64,000 bases of DNA from Nemophila menziesii (Eukaryota > Streptophyta > Magnoliopsida > Boraginales > Hydrophyllaceae), in the NCBI GenBank assembly GCA_029959085.1, contig JARWIR010000051.1, positions 372,001 to 436,000 on the forward strand. Reading direction: 5' to 3'. A model generated the notes under the pieces. That model had not been told where the DNA came from. It worked only from the letters and a program-made list of their open reading frames with translations, and ran no database searches. The number at the start of each line of letters is the position of its first letter. The first letter of the stretch is position 1. Positions 35,240-47,879 of the stretch are shown here, one piece after another. The position numbers were made by a program, and so were the translations under genes.

Positions 35240-36670
35240 AACCTAAAAAATTTACAATATAAATCATTCCACAATAACACAATATCACCAACAAAATTAA
35301 TAGATACTCAATGAATTCAGAATCATTAATAATTTTGAAAACAAAACAAATCAACACTATATCTCATACAACTGATCAATTTAACATTGCATCAATACGA
35401 AATCGAATACCCAAATATATTCAGATTACATACATATGGGCAAAACAAAATTTATTTTTTTAAAAAAAAAATAAGGAATTGAATAACTTAATCGCGTTGT
35501 TTCTAAAGTATGGATTGGCTCAGGAGATTCTGTTTTAATATGGTTGAAATGGAGGGTAGTCAGTTTTATAAGCATATTCCTTAGCAACGATATTTTTTCT
35601 TTGCTATTAACATCAAAATATTGCCGCTAATAACTATTTTAAATATTTTAAATTAAATTTTGCCACTAGCAACGACTTGTGTCATCACTAATGTGTCTTA
35701 AAAATTGGCCTGCAAAAATTAAACCGCCAAAACCAATCTCAAAAATTAAATTTTGGTTACTAGGGATGACAAATGTCATCACTGGAATATGTTATCATTA
35801 GCGACGACTAAATCATTGCTAAAGACAATTTAAAAAGGAAAGATTTTTAAAATATCTTAATCCTGTAATTTTTTCTCTCTGTTAAATACATCATCAACTA
35901 AATAAACACTACTATTATACCATTCCTAAAACATTTAGTTACAAATCACAAAATATTACATTATTTCACATTTCAAGTCATAATATCACAGACAATTGTC
36001 AAATAACATAAGAGTGGCCTTAATACGCGCCTCCTGGTATGTTAACAACTTACGAGTTAACAAACATTAGAATTCTCCTAAATGAGTGGAAAAAAACTTA
36101 CTTGTTTGTCTGGTAAGCATAATCATCGCCATCAAAGTCATGATCGCTATCGATGTATAATGGTTGACGAGATAGGTTGTTAAAGTCATCGCCACATCAT
36201 CATATTTGGTCAAGGGATCGTGCCCAAACGAGTTTGGATCAACCTCTATGCCTTCTTTTCTAATAAAATGTAATTTAGAGACATCTAAGATATGCATATC
36301 AACTATAGGAATGGAGATCAGACTTGTAGTAGGCGATATGGATTTCACACCCCATACATTGGTGCTCTAATAATGATTGCCGTTTACTTCTTATACAACT
36401 TTCCACCTTTTTAGGACTTCTCTGCATTTTTTTATCGATATATAAGACCTTTCTTGCTTTCTTAGCTAAGATGTAGGGCTCCTCACTCCACCAGAAAGAA
36501 CCCCACACGTGGAGGAAGAGGTTGTGAATACCGGAAATCGATTAACATATCTTTGGTAGCGTAGATTTGTAACTAGGAAGTTGGATTTTTGGAGTAGGGT
36601 TTGGTGTTTGGGGGTGGGAAATTTTAATGTGTGTAATAAAAATTCGAATTCGCCCAAATTGTTGTCTTAA
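35240..36670. other. Inner right part of the CACTA element, coding unclear
   Basis: It contains subterminal-type motifs at 35580-35830. Minus-strand frames at 36067-36657 could be the start of the element's transposase gene (upstream end on the minus strand), but no domain motif is visible. Confidence 0.35.
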
Positions 36671-37559
36671 ATTTGCACAGATCATTAGCGATGACCTTTT
36701 ATGTTGCTAGTAATTCCCTTTTTGTCGCTAAAGATATCAATAATGAATATGGTTTGTCATCGCCTATAATTAAGTAACTTTAGCGACAACATATGTCGTC
36801 GCTAACGAAAAGTTTATTTTTGAATTATTTTTTAATATAAAGGGTCATCGTTAATAACATCAATTGTGACGACAAAACTTCATCGCTAGTAATATATAAC
36901 ATTACCGACGATATACTATCGTCGTTAATGATATATTTTAATTTTCTTTTTTTACCACCAATAGGGGTGACATAGTGTGTTACCCCTATAGAGGAACCAC
37001 TAGCGACGACATAATATTGTCGCTAATGTTATCGCTACTAAAAATGCGTGTCGTTGGAGTGATATGACTGTTCATCTTACACATTAATTTTTCCATGAAT
37101 AAGAAGTGTAAACCTAATAACTCATGACTGTTTAGAACATCTATTATGAAATGATATTATTTATAATATTATCCATATTTTATCCCAATTTATTTGTCAA
37201 GATGATTGGGAAAATCAAATATTTCATAATAGTGATTAATTAACGATTTTCTAACAAGTGTTTAATTTGAATATTTTTTATCATGACTAAATTAATTTTT
37301 TGTTTTTTTAAATATATTCGAGAATTATTTTAATTTAGGTAGATTTCGATTCTACTATCTCTTAGTCATTGTAAAAATATTATAACCTGAGCAATTAACT
37401 ATGTTTTTTGTCTAGTAAGGAGAAGAACAGAGAAAAACACGATATCAAACCGTCTAGCCAATCCTAAGTTTGTTGAAGATCCCTGAAAGTTCTTGAACTT
37501 CTGATGCTACATGAGGCTTTAGATCCATGCCTACCTTTTCTCGCAAGTTGGTCAGTTGG

Positions 37560-38690
37560 ACCGTTTTTCTTTCTTGTGGTATGTTTGAAGGAAATCAGGC
37601 CAACTTAAGCAGCTACCTGATTAATTTTCCTAATAATTAGGTGGACCTCCAACTTGCAGCTGACATCCTCTTAATGCCCTTAATGATTTCGAGGTTATCT
37701 AGGAATACAATTTTGCTTTGATTTGGAAAGTCTCCGCATTTCTTTGTTGCTCTAAAAACGGCCATTGCTTCACCTTCCAGACTTGAATTACATCTTGTTG
37801 TTTCCATTATATCTTTCTCTTGATTCTTCCCTTTATCGATTATTCTGATTTCGATTCCTGTGGGTTCATAAGGTTCCACAAAAGAGGTGTCACAATAAAT
37901 ATTAATCGTATAATCTTGGCTAAGTGTATCTTCTTCTTATTGCAAAACTTCATTATTTGAGTTAATATTCAAAATGTTCATCTTTCTCCAACCATTCCCA
38001 TGTAATTTATGCATCAGTTTGTTAGTAGTAAAAATGATTTGATCACAATCAATAGCACAGTTTTCATGAACGGATTTCATCTTAGCCTTCCAAATATTCC
38101 ATATTGTAATCATAATATAATCTGCAATCATTTTTCTATCCCATCCAGCTTCTATAATTTTCATTAATTTTTAAGATCCGATCTCTTATATCCAGATTAG
38201 GTTGGGAAGTAACTTTAGTAAGGAAGAACCTGCCCAAATACATTGACAAATTTTGCAAAAGATAAGAAAATGTTTCAAAAATTCTGTCATTTCATCACAC
38301 CAGATATAGTTATTAGAATCTACACACCTTCTTTTGTAAAGGTTTTGTTTTGTTGGAATGCCATTGTCGCAAGCATTCCAAACAAAAACTCTGATTTTGT
38401 TAGGAATATTATAATTCCAAATTGTTTTTCAAAGAGGAGTATTAATCTTATTCAGGGCATCTGCTGACTATGGAGCATGTTGAAAATGATCCTCTGTGAG
38501 AATTTTATCACCAAATTTAGTAGTATACATCTCATCTTTACTATGAGGCCAAACCATCTTGTCCTTGGCACTTGTGTCTAAAACATTGATTCTCAAGATA
38601 TTAGAAATATAAGGTTTAGAAAGAAAGGTTATCAAGAATTTCTAAGTCCCAATCATTGGTACCTTGTTTCCAAAATACTATAGACTCTTA
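37560..38690 (-). pseudogene. LINE-C1 tail: zinc-binding segment and RNase H relic
   Basis: Minus strand. With frame changes IPNKIRVFVWNACDNGIPTK and NLYKRRCVDSN come at about 38290-38420 (zf-RVT segment). A helical linker at 37937-38164 (ITIWNIWKAKMK) follows. A plant LINE-type RNase H piece with SLEGEAMAVFRATK lies at 37637-37879. It is the 3' end of an L1-type ORF2 and is decayed. Confidence 0.65.
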
Positions 38691-38879
38691 AAATCATTTT
38701 TAAAAGAAACACTAGATATGTGATTTTTAAAAAAGCTATTTAAAACGATTTTAGATGTCAAAATATTTTTTTTAATATTTTTTTACAAATATTTTAGTTT
38801 TAATTAAAAAACTTTAAAATAATCAATCCTAAACGCTAAGAACAATCCTTATTGCAAATGAGTACTTAAAAAATGAGTA

Positions 38880-40680
38880 TGTAATGGTTTTCTTTTTTGT
38901 CAAATGTCTAATTATATTAATACACATAAAAAGTAAAGTACAAAAAATCACCCAACACCACAAGCGATTTTGTCTAGGTGGATAAGTTAAGCTAACTAGG
39001 GCAGAGGAGAAACCATCCAATCACCAAATAACGTGCCAACAAGCTTGTGTTTGGCGACTCAATCAGCTACTCTATTACATTTGCGACTAACAAAGGAAAA
39101 AAGAGGATTAAACAATTCTACGAAACCGTATATCAATTTAATAATATTACAACAATCGAAGTTATTACACGGAAGTCTAGAAGCTAAAGGTTTCACTATC
39201 ACTTCACAACCACTCTCAATAATTGTTGAGTTGGCAGGAAAACCTTGAGCTAATTCGAATCCCCATAAAATGTCATGTGCCTCCGCTTCTATTGAACTTC
39301 TAGCTTCTATAATCTTAGCACCCCCTTCAATAATCTTGCCAAAAGAGTCCCCGATTATATACGAGATTGCACAACCAGTAAGCGAATAACTGGTATCGGT
39401 ATTTATTTTAAATTTATTAGTAGGGGGAGGAATCCATTTAATATTATCAAATGCGACTAATTCACTTTGATTAATGCCAATTAACTTAATAATTGATGAG
39501 TTGTTAGGATTTAAATTCTTGAGCTCAGTATTAGAAATCACATCATTAATATTTGATATTACATCTTTATAATCTTTCCAATTTGAGTAAGCAATTTTAC
39601 AAGTGTAGTTAGGATCAAGATAAACACCATTAAACACAATTGTTCCTTCTTTTCCATATTTGCCAACATATATTACTCAACAACTCTACAAAATATTTTT
39701 CTTGGCCATGAATTTCTTTCAAAGAGGCAACAATTTTTAAAAACCAATCACCAATTTTTGAAGTACTATTATTCATTGTTCTAAGTGTTAAATATGAAGA
39801 ATACCAAACAACTCGAGCCCAAGGGAAAGCAAAAAGTAAATGTCCAATTAATTTATCATTGCAATTACAAATTTTATAAACTTTTGAATTTGTGCATTTC
39901 CTGATATAAAGATTGACTTTAGTTGAGATTTTATCTTTTATACACTTTCTCATAAAAAATTTAAGCTTAGGTGTACAATTCATTTTTCAAATTATGCTCC
40001 AAAATTCTGGATTGTTAAAATGAGATGAAGAAGGAAGTGAGGATATAAGATCCTCTTGCTTTCCATCCTTATTATTTTTAAGTATCTGATATGCACTTTT
40101 AATTGTAAAATTCTCATCTTTGTCAGCATTCCAAAAACATAAATCATTTCATTCTTAAGAGGGGATAGGTATACAAGAGATCATACTTACTATCTCCTGG
40201 TTGAATCCTGAGCTAACAAACTTTAAATTCCACCTCTTATTACCAGGCTTGAAAAATTCTTTAACTAACATGATAGTACTATCTTTAGGCTTTATAACTT
40301 CATCCTTATTATTCATCTACTTATCACTTCAAACATTAATTTGTAATCCACTCCCCAATTTCCAATTGATATTTTTTTAAACACTTTCCTACCCTCCAAA
40401 ACACTATTCCAACCAAAAGAAGGAGAATATCCTATTTTGGCTTCCAAAAACTTATTATTAGGATAATATTTACCTTTTAGTAGTCTTGCTAGTAGTCAGT
40501 CCGGGTTATATAGTATACATACCATGCAATTTTTCTCAATAAAGTTATATTCATTAATTTGATTTTTCTAAAGCCAATCCCTCCCAAGAATTTGGAGGTA
40601 TAAAAAGATTCCCAACTTTTATAATGAATTTTCTTATTATTATTTTTACTCGACCAAAAATTGAAAATGATGCTATTAAT
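38880..40680 (-). pseudogene. LINE-C2 tail: RT thumb, zinc-binding segment and RNase H relic
   Basis: Minus strand. Frame pieces give KYYPNNKFLEAKIGYSPSFG and WNSVLEGRKVFKK near 40360-40470. Zinc-binding and linker sequence follows at 39630-39983 (VWYSSYLTLRTM, then CWQIWKRRN). The RNase H domain is at 39059-39637, with IPPPTNKFKINTDTSYSLTG, ARSSIEAEAHDILWG and VSRKCNRVAD. It is best read as a separate 5'-truncated LINE insertion next to LINE-C1. Confidence 0.72.
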
Positions 40681-40900
40681 TAGGGGTGCACACGGGTCGG
40701 GTAACCAACCCGTTGGCCCTTAGTCACAAACCAACCCGCACTTGCGGTTTTGAACTTTTCAAAACCGAGAGTCAAACCATATTAGTTTTGCGGTTTCGGG
40801 TTGGATCCACTTGGATTTTTATTGAGTTGCGCGGGTTTGGTTTTGCGCGGGTTGGTTCGGGTTTGGTTTGGTTTCGGGTTAAATCCACTAATTTATTATA
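40681..40900. mobile_element. Possible hAT-type terminus with GGGTTCGG-rich subterminal repeats
   Basis: The sequence TAGGGGTGCACACGGGTCGG at 40681 resembles hAT-superfamily ends in plants. It is followed by dense GGGTTTGGTTTGG/CGGGTT words up to about 40885. The other end and an 8-bp duplication were not found, so this may be a fragment. Confidence 0.35.
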
Positions 40901-41922
40901 CAGTCCCTGATAAGTTAAAAAAATAAAAAATTAGCCCAAACTTCTTCAAATGGCCAAATACACTGATAAAATGAAAATAATTATTCTATTAGTTGTTCAT
41001 TAAGCATTTAAGCTAAGTAACTATTACAACATACAAATTACATTCCAAAAGAATAAGATTAGTGAATTACATATGAATTGATTGAAGATTTCAAATGTAA
41101 ACAATTCCAAAAACATTTCCAAAACCAAACTTGATTGAAGATTCCAAAAGTCAAGTTTGAAGATACAAATATTCATCTGCGCAAATCCTGCAATTTAAAT
41201 AAAATCCTTTCATTCATCTCCATACCTGTTTCATAATAGATAAGGGACAAGTTATTTAGTTCTTTTTTTCCACAAAGTATCATAATAACAGATGAACTTC
41301 ATGCCTCAGAATTGTATTCATCATAGGCCCTTCATATTTAACTCTTAGGGACAAGGTACAAACTATTTAAACTCACAATATGTTCGAATGGACTACTTTG
41401 CCACCATTCATAACATCCTTAACACAAATCTAAAGCTTAATTCATCTATTATGACCATTTCTGCTAGTGCCCTAGTACAAGCTTCTATAGAAAACACATA
41501 AGTACTAACAACATTCTTTCCTTCATAGTATTAATGGTGTTGTATAATTTTTTTGGAATTATAAAAAAACATAATATAGTTAAGAAGACTTTGTAAAACA
41601 GATTTAATAAGTATTTCTTTCCTATTTTTTGTGAAAAATATTGTTTTTCAATTTTCAATTTTATTTAATTTTTTTTTATTATGAACTATTTAAAATCTTT
41701 ACATTTATTTTTAATTCAATCTGTTGATAAACCCAAGTAAAACCCCAATCATTAAACTTACATATATAAATGTTGTTACAATTAATATACCTTAATCAAG
41801 TTTAGTCAAGAAATATCATCACTATCTCATTTTTTAATGAGTTGTTTAATTATTTCGTATTCCCAGCTTACAAATTCTCAATAAAACATACACTACAGTT
41901 CTATAAGTGATCTTTGTCAACT
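40901..41922. other. Unassigned intergenic DNA
   Basis: A/T-rich with no supported gene. It may include the inner part of the hAT-like fragment. Confidence 0.3.
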
Positions 41923-41933
41923 AAGGTTGGATT

Positions 41934-43275
41934 TCTGTGGAAAGGTACCTTAGAAGATGCGCATGGTTCAAAAGTAGCATGGGATAATGTGTGATGTAGT
42001 AAAGAAGAGGGAGGACTGAATATTCCTAATATTGAGAATATGAATAAAACCTGCCTATTATTCACTTTTTGGAGGTTCTACTCACAAGATCAGAATTTAT
42101 GGAGTAAGTGGGTGAATGTAAACATCCTCAAGTAGAAATGTGTAGGAGCATTAATCAGAAACAACATCATTCATGGATGTGGAAGCAGATTTTAAAGATT
42201 AGAAGTGTAGCTTATAATCTTATATATCATGAGATAGGTAATGGAGAACTGACCTATTTACTATGGGATAGGTGGTTAAATAAGAGAGGTGTTCAAGAAA
42301 TCTTGGAGATTAGACTTGATAAGAATAATATGAGCTGCAACAAAAAAGTAAAGGACTGTTTTGGTAGAGGAAGGTGGAGAATACCACCATGTATTAGGAA
42401 TTTTTTTCCTAATATACATGATATAAAACTGAGTGATAAACCTGATGACATAATATGGATAGAAAGTGTAAAGGCTCGGTTCTCATACAAAAAAACCTTA
42501 TTGAGCATTACTGAACATAAAAATAAAATGCTATGGAGTGAGATTGTATGGGCTAAAACCTATATACCTTGTTGTTCCTTTATATCTTGGCAGGTTGCTA
42601 TGAATCAATTACCCACTAAAGATAGAATGAGAGAATGGGGGCTGAATGTATCTTCAATTTGTCCTTTATGCAAAACAGAATATGAAGATAATGAGCATCT
42701 ATTTATCAAATGTAAGTTCTCTAAAACTATTCAGTTGCGCATTCTTGAGACCTGTAGTGTTAATATCACTATAAATTTGATTCAAGAGCTGCTAATGGAT
42801 ATTAAGAAAGTGTGTGATAACTCAAAAATATTAAAAATCATAAGTGTAAGTATAACAACTTATATATACTTCATCTGGAGTGAGAGGAATTACAAGGACC
42901 ATGGAGAAAGAGAGCTGAATGAGGACAAATTATATAACAAAATCAATTCATATGTGGCCATAAAAAAAGAAGAGAAGGAATTTTAAATGTAATAATACGA
43001 GAAAGTTAGTTGAGAAAATATGTAATAGTTAGTTTTATTTCTAATTACTATTGAGCTTTGTAATAGTTTAGTTTATTGATTCCTATTGGGCTGAGTAATA
43101 GTGAATGTAAGGGGTAGTGTAATGTTTAAATCCACTTGATATGGGTCAAAGTTGTGATAGTGAATGTAAAGGGTAGTGTAATGTTTAAGTCCACTTGATA
43201 TGGGTCAAAATTGTAATATTTTGACAGTTTAAACTTCATTAATAAAAAAGTTGATTTGCCGATTAAAAAAAAAAA
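41934..43275 (+). mobile_element. LINE-D: 5'-truncated LINE insertion with poly(A) and 11-bp duplication
   Basis: Perfect direct repeats AAGGTTGGATT at 41923-41933 and 43274-43284 flank a plus-strand LINE fragment ending in an A-run (43264-43275, sharing two bases with the repeat). It opens inside ORF2 at LWKGTLEDAHG and continues with EEGGLNIPNIENMNK. Its 3' UTR contains a 59-bp tandem duplication at 43095-43212. All hallmarks of target-primed reverse transcription are present. Confidence 0.9.
42108..42986 (+). pseudogene. LINE-D ORF2 C-terminus (RT tail and zinc-binding domain)
   Basis: An open frame of 292 codons with the zf-RVT domain: FSYKKTLLSITEHKNKMLW, then CSFISWQVAMNQLPTKDRM and the zinc ligands CPLCKTEYEDNEHLFIKC. 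The frame is surprisingly long for a dead LINE piece, which suggests a fairly recent insertion. No RNase H domain follows. It cannot move on its own because the endonuclease and RT core are missing. Confidence 0.85.
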
Positions 43276-43289
43276 GGTTGGATTGCACA

Positions 43290-44599
43290 TGTAAGTTATT
43301 GAGTGATTTAGTTAATTTTTGGTGAAGAATTAGTTTATTTAAAATATCATATACTAACTTTACAAAACATTTAAACCAATAAAATCCGTGTTGTATAAAC
43401 TCGTTTCGTTACAAACTCTCTAACATAAATTTAACGTTGGTTTCTTGGATATGAAATTCCTAATCTATCAAGTATAATAAGCATGACAGAGTTTGGAAAA
43501 AAAAAAAAAAAAACATGACAGAGATAAACTTTATGATGCAATTATTTATGAAAGACAAGTGAGCATGGTGCTCCCAAAGGCTGCAAATTTTACAAAAAGT
43601 TTAACAACATAAAAGCTAGGCTGTAATTTGTTCTCTACTTGTCCAATTGTCTCCTTGATAACGATCACACATCCATATTTATCTTAAATTATATATTCAT
43701 CAATTAGTATCAATTAGTAGGTAAAAACAAAGACAGCGACGACATGGACAATTCTACAGATTATCCAAAAAATTTGGAGGATGATGGAAGAATATGACCC
43801 GAAATCCTATCGGTATATACCGAAACGATTGAACAGTCATGCAAACAGTCTCGCAAGGAAAGCTAGGTGCGGAGCCAAGGATCAAGCGATGAAGGTCATT
43901 AGCATTATCGAAAGAGTTTCTAAAATCAGAATTGGTTAGAAGGAAAAATTTGCACATCAACTTTCATTCAAAAAAAAGAAAAAGACAAAGGCAGAATTCG
44001 GGAGCGGCGCGGAGCGACCTTCACCCCCAATCCCAAGACACAGTCATAAAAGTGTAATGTTAGGTATGCGTTAAAAAGTAATTATTCAAATATCACCATC
44101 TTTTGTGGTCAAATAATGTAAAAAAAAGAAAAAAAGTAATATAGAAAAGAAACAGTATGATTGGACCAACCAGGATACACTTTATAGATAATATTTAGAT
44201 GATTACTTTTTGGCTGATACCCAACATTACTCGTCATAAAATATCTAAAAAAAAGTTTTTAAAAAAAATGTTTAATATAACCGATTTTTATCTCCACCTC
44301 AAAAATTTATCTTGATCCATCCTTAAATGAAAAGAAAGTATATACTACTTTCTCCCCCTATTATTATTTTCTAGCTTTTCAAAAATAGAATATCTATTAT
44401 TAATTATATTCTTAAAAATAAATATTTAGTCAATCATGACACCGCTTTTTCTCCTGCTGAGCATACCGTATCACTTGAAACTCAGATCACACATGAATGT
44501 CAATACTCGGTCTTGACTCGTAACTCCTCAACATTGTGTATCAATGCCACATACATTTGCAACAACATAAGACTTTCGCCAACATGCCAACCTCATTAA
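43290..44599. other. Unassigned intergenic DNA
   Basis: No gene can be supported. A 68-residue minus-strand frame at 43754-43960 has no motif. Confidence 0.35.
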
Positions 44600-44890
44600 C
44601 AGGGCCTAGACATAGAGGTCAACAACAATTAGAATATGGAGGTTCCGAGCTAGGGGGTCATGATTATTAGCTAGGACCCCAACTAGGGGGTTCGCGGTTT
44701 CACTCGAGACCCAAACTGGAGAATCACCAGTATTATCTGGGACCCTTGCTAGGGGTTCAACAATATCAGTCAGGTTTCTATCAAGGGGGAAAACAATATT
44801 ATTCGGGACCTTAGACTAGAGGCCAACCATATTATCAACCACAAGGGTATAGTTACATGGGGACCCCTCTAGAGGATCATCATCAAAAAG
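44600..44890 (+). pseudogene. Relic of a Gly/Gln/Tyr-rich tandem-repeat coding sequence
   Basis: Imperfect repeats of about 50-55 bp share GGGACCC, CTAGGGGTTCAACAATAT or close variants. In one plus frame they translate, with stops, as units like GPLLGVQQYQSG and FYQGGKQYYSGP and RGQPYYQPQGYSYMG. The in-frame periodicity suggests a decayed repeat protein rather than plain satellite DNA. The source gene is not recognised. Confidence 0.4.
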
Positions 44891-45070
44891 CTCCAATTCA
44901 TGTGATTTAGGATTTAGGAAATCGATACAAAGCAGAAATAGGCTGGGGAAATTATATTTTTTATAATACTGGTAGTAGGTTCCCTTCAAAATAAGACTAC
45001 TAATCTACCCAAAAAAGTGTTAGAAACTTTAAACCTCTCTCTAGGTATCAAATAACACTTTTTGATAAGT

Positions 45071-45110
45071 AAATCCTACCCATGACCTGGAAATCCTACC
45101 CATGACCTGG
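45071..45110. repeat. 20-bp perfect tandem duplication
   Basis: The 20-mer AAATCCTACCCATGACCTGG occurs twice in direct contact (45071-45090 and 45091-45110). Most likely recent replication slippage. Confidence 0.95.
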
Positions 45111-45944
45111 AAGATTGATAAGTACATGGCATGTAAGGCTAAATTCAACCATTTTCTTACAATTTTAGCCAAAATTAGGAGTCCAACATCACTTTCTTAT
45201 ATATATCAATTTTCTATATAAACTTTGTTTCAACAGCTCCCTTTTTCAACTTTCTATTTTAAAATTTTATATTCAAACTTAATTTTTTATTGTTTTTATT
45301 TTAATAAAAAAAATTATTTATATATTTTATAAAAGTTATTTTTTATGTACTAATTATAATTATATTTATAATTATTTTGTCTATATATTAATAATTTGTA
45401 GAAACATATTATTTTTTATTTGATTGAAAACATTAAAATTTATGGTTTTTTTCTTTTAAAAATTAAAAATGATACTCAATATAGAAAGTAAATTAAAAAA
45501 ATGGTTGGAAAAGAAATAACTAAAAGATTAGTTTTGAATAAAAAAACAAAACTTTAACTTACAAAAATAATTAAAAATAATATATAACTAATGTTTTAAT
45601 TTTAATGTGAAATTAAAAAAGAAAATAAATAAATGCTAGAAGTATGTAAAATGAATTAAGAGAAAGAAAAATTTGTAGCTAAAGTATTTATAATAAAGGA
45701 TATAGCTGTAATGAACATAAAAGAAAATTGAAAAAAAGTACCAGCATCCTTGCATTTAGTATACAACAAAAAAAATGTGGCTAAAATTGTATGTATCAAT
45801 AGATCTAACGAGAATAGAGTAATCATATGGGGATCAAATCTAGCATTTCATTTTCTGTTGATCTTGTTGGAGATAAAAAGGTGAAAAGTCATCCGTTAGA
45901 CTTAGTCTATTAGACATGAGACGACTTCACTAAAACTTTAGTTG

Positions 45945-46030
45945 GAATGGAAATGGAAATGGAAATGAAAATGAAAATGGAAATGGAAATGGAAATGGAA
46001 ATGCGAATGGGAATGGAAATGGAAATGGAA
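45945..46030. repeat. (GGAAAT)n hexamer array
   Basis: About fourteen hexamer units GGAAAT with a few variants (GAAAAT, GCGAAT, GGGAAT). A simple tandem array in otherwise non-coding DNA. Confidence 0.9.
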
Positions 46031-46849
46031 ATATTAGAAGATTTCAAAAGTTGACTAGCTAGGGAGGTTACATCAATGGACCATGCAGCATATAACTGTA
46101 TAAGTGTTTAGCTTAGTCGATTCTGCAGGCAACGCGTAGTAGCCGATATTGGCGTTTTAATTCGGTTGAGTCAACATGCATGCATTTTATTTCCAAAATA
46201 TCTAAGAATCTACGCGTTAAACTTGTACTTTAGTTTTTTTTCTTCATACTAGTACTTTGTTTATTTGGAACTTGAGAAACATACAAAATGTAACATTTAT
46301 ATTATTTTGTTTCTTTTTTCTTGATTACATGCCAATAACTTATAGTTATACTCTCGTAAGGGATGAACGGTGATCGTCAATTTCTTCAGAAATCTTGTTT
46401 TTGTTTTTTCTTTGCCAAAACATCAAAAGTTATGTCAATTGGTGTTTTGTGCAATTTTGTCAAGTTGTCATGATTTGTTCGCTTTGTACGGTAGGAAAAA
46501 GGAGTATTATTTTTATAAGGCCTTAAGGTTATACAAAATACTTTCAAAATTCTTATTCTAACTATTCATTAAAAATCTAACTAAAAAAAAAAAAAATCCA
46601 AAAAAACCTTTCCCTTTCTCTTTTATTTACCGTTAAAATCCAAAAATCAAAATCAAATCCTAATAAGGTATTAGATTCCTCTTTTTCCTTTCTCTTCTTT
46701 CTTGCTCCGGTACCATAAGAAAATCACCGCTCTTCTCTCTCTTCACACCGAGATCTCACCTTCCTTTCAACAAGCTCTTCTACACAAGAAAAATGGGCAC
46801 CTCTCTCCACTGCCTACAGGTCTCACCTTCCCGCAGTCTTTCTCTACTG

Positions 46850-47110
46850 TTAAAGAAAACCACAGCTGTTCGTAGGCCATTCTCTACCATCATCAAGCCC
46901 TAATGACCCTCAGGCCTCTAGTCCCACCTTTCCGCCGCCTCTCTTCACTGCCAAAGAAAACCGCCACAGTTCGTGGCCATTCTCCATTATCATCAAACCG
47001 CCACTCACAGAAAACCACCGTCGTTCGTGGACCATTCTACACCATTAACAAGCCCAATCAAGCCTAAGAAATTCGCCGTCATTCGTGGACCATTCATCAC
47101 CGTTCAGATG
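46850..47110 (+). repeat. Tandem repeats of about 64 bp (CCGTCGTTCGTGGACCATTC)
   Basis: Four imperfect copies contain GAAAACC.CCG, then a GTTCGTGGACCATTCTACAC-like core and ATCATCAAGCCC. They begin near 46855, 46943, 47007 and 47067. Composition is C-rich, unlike the flanks. It could be the leader of a decayed element or gene; no coding role is clear. Confidence 0.6.
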
Positions 47111-47177
47111 TCACCTTCTCACCTTCATAAGAAATCCGTCGCCGCTCACCTGCATAAAAAAACCGTCGTCGCTCACA

Positions 47178-47366
47178 TGTGAAGAGATTTTTTTTGTTTT
47201 TTGTTCCAAGGCTGCAAGTGTGAAGAGATTTCGTTTTGTTTTTGTTCCTATGATGCGAGTGTGAATAGAATCGTTTTGTTATTTTCCTATGATGCAATAG
47301 TAGAGATTCGTTTATCTTTTTTGTTCCAATGCTCGAGTATGAAGAAATTTTGTTTTGTTTTCAACC
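47178..47366 (+). repeat. Tandem repeats of about 41 bp (TGTGAAGAGATTTCGTTTTG)
   Basis: Four to five imperfect copies of TGTGAAGAGATTTCGTTTTG followed by TTTTTGTTCCTATGATGCGAG start near 47178, 47219, 47260 and 47298, with a partial fifth. They adjoin the 64-bp array. Intron- or leader-like T-rich composition. Confidence 0.7.
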
Positions 47367-47879
47367 TGTCGAGTTGAACAGATTTATTTATTTACAATTG
47401 TTTGTACAACTGCTTGAGATGGTCTAATTGGTCTAATTGGGTGCGTACCTATCTACTATTCTTCGAGATGGGTCCATACCCATCTAGGTATTGTTCGAGA
47501 TGGGTCTGTACTTATTTAGGTTTGTCTGTACCACCTAGGTACACAGAGTTGTTGTTATTCGAATTGGGTCCGTAACGACTAGGACTTTGACATGGACAAC
47601 TACCTGGACTTTGACATGAACAAGAATTGGGTTTATATCAAATAAAAATGACTTAATAAAAAAAATAACGGTATGGGTCTGTACCCATTGTGTAATAAAT
47701 TGTAGGGAAAATAATTCTATGGGTATCCAGTGTTTCAAATTTTGAATTTTGGGTGTCCAAGGTTTTAAAAGTGATAGATCAGTACCCAAGGTTTTATTTT
47801 TGTGACTTCGTTAATACCCGCCGTCAGTTTCTCAGTTAAGTCTCATATGGCAGATTTTCCACTTGACATGTAGGCGCCA
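47367..47879. other. Unassigned, possible MULE/MITE-like sequence
   Basis: Contains GGGTGTCCAAGGTTTTAAAA and CGCCACGTAGGCACCAC words (47750-47900) of a type often seen in non-coding plant transposon ends. Element boundaries could not be fixed. Confidence 0.25.

Larger units (their letters stand above)
30519..37061. mobile_element. CACTA (En/Spm) DNA transposon, 6.5 kb, with nested LTR
   Basis: The left end is CACTATTGCG at 30519. The right end, read inward on the minus strand, is CACTCCAACGACACGC from 37061. Both are flanked by the 3-bp duplication ATA (30516-30518 and 37062-37064), as expected for CACTA elements. Subterminal regions at 30540-30900 and 36680-37050 are packed with both orientations of a TTAGCGACGAC / GTCGTCGCTAA motif, the usual transposase-binding arrays. 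Further copies occur at 32690-32730 and 35580-35830. The right terminus has AGTG instead of TAGTG. Internal coding sequence is decayed, so it is probably inactive. Confidence 0.72.

Noticed and set aside
45945..46030. CRISPR-like or regulatory array
   Set aside because: It is a simple hexamer repeat without spacers, in a plant nuclear context.
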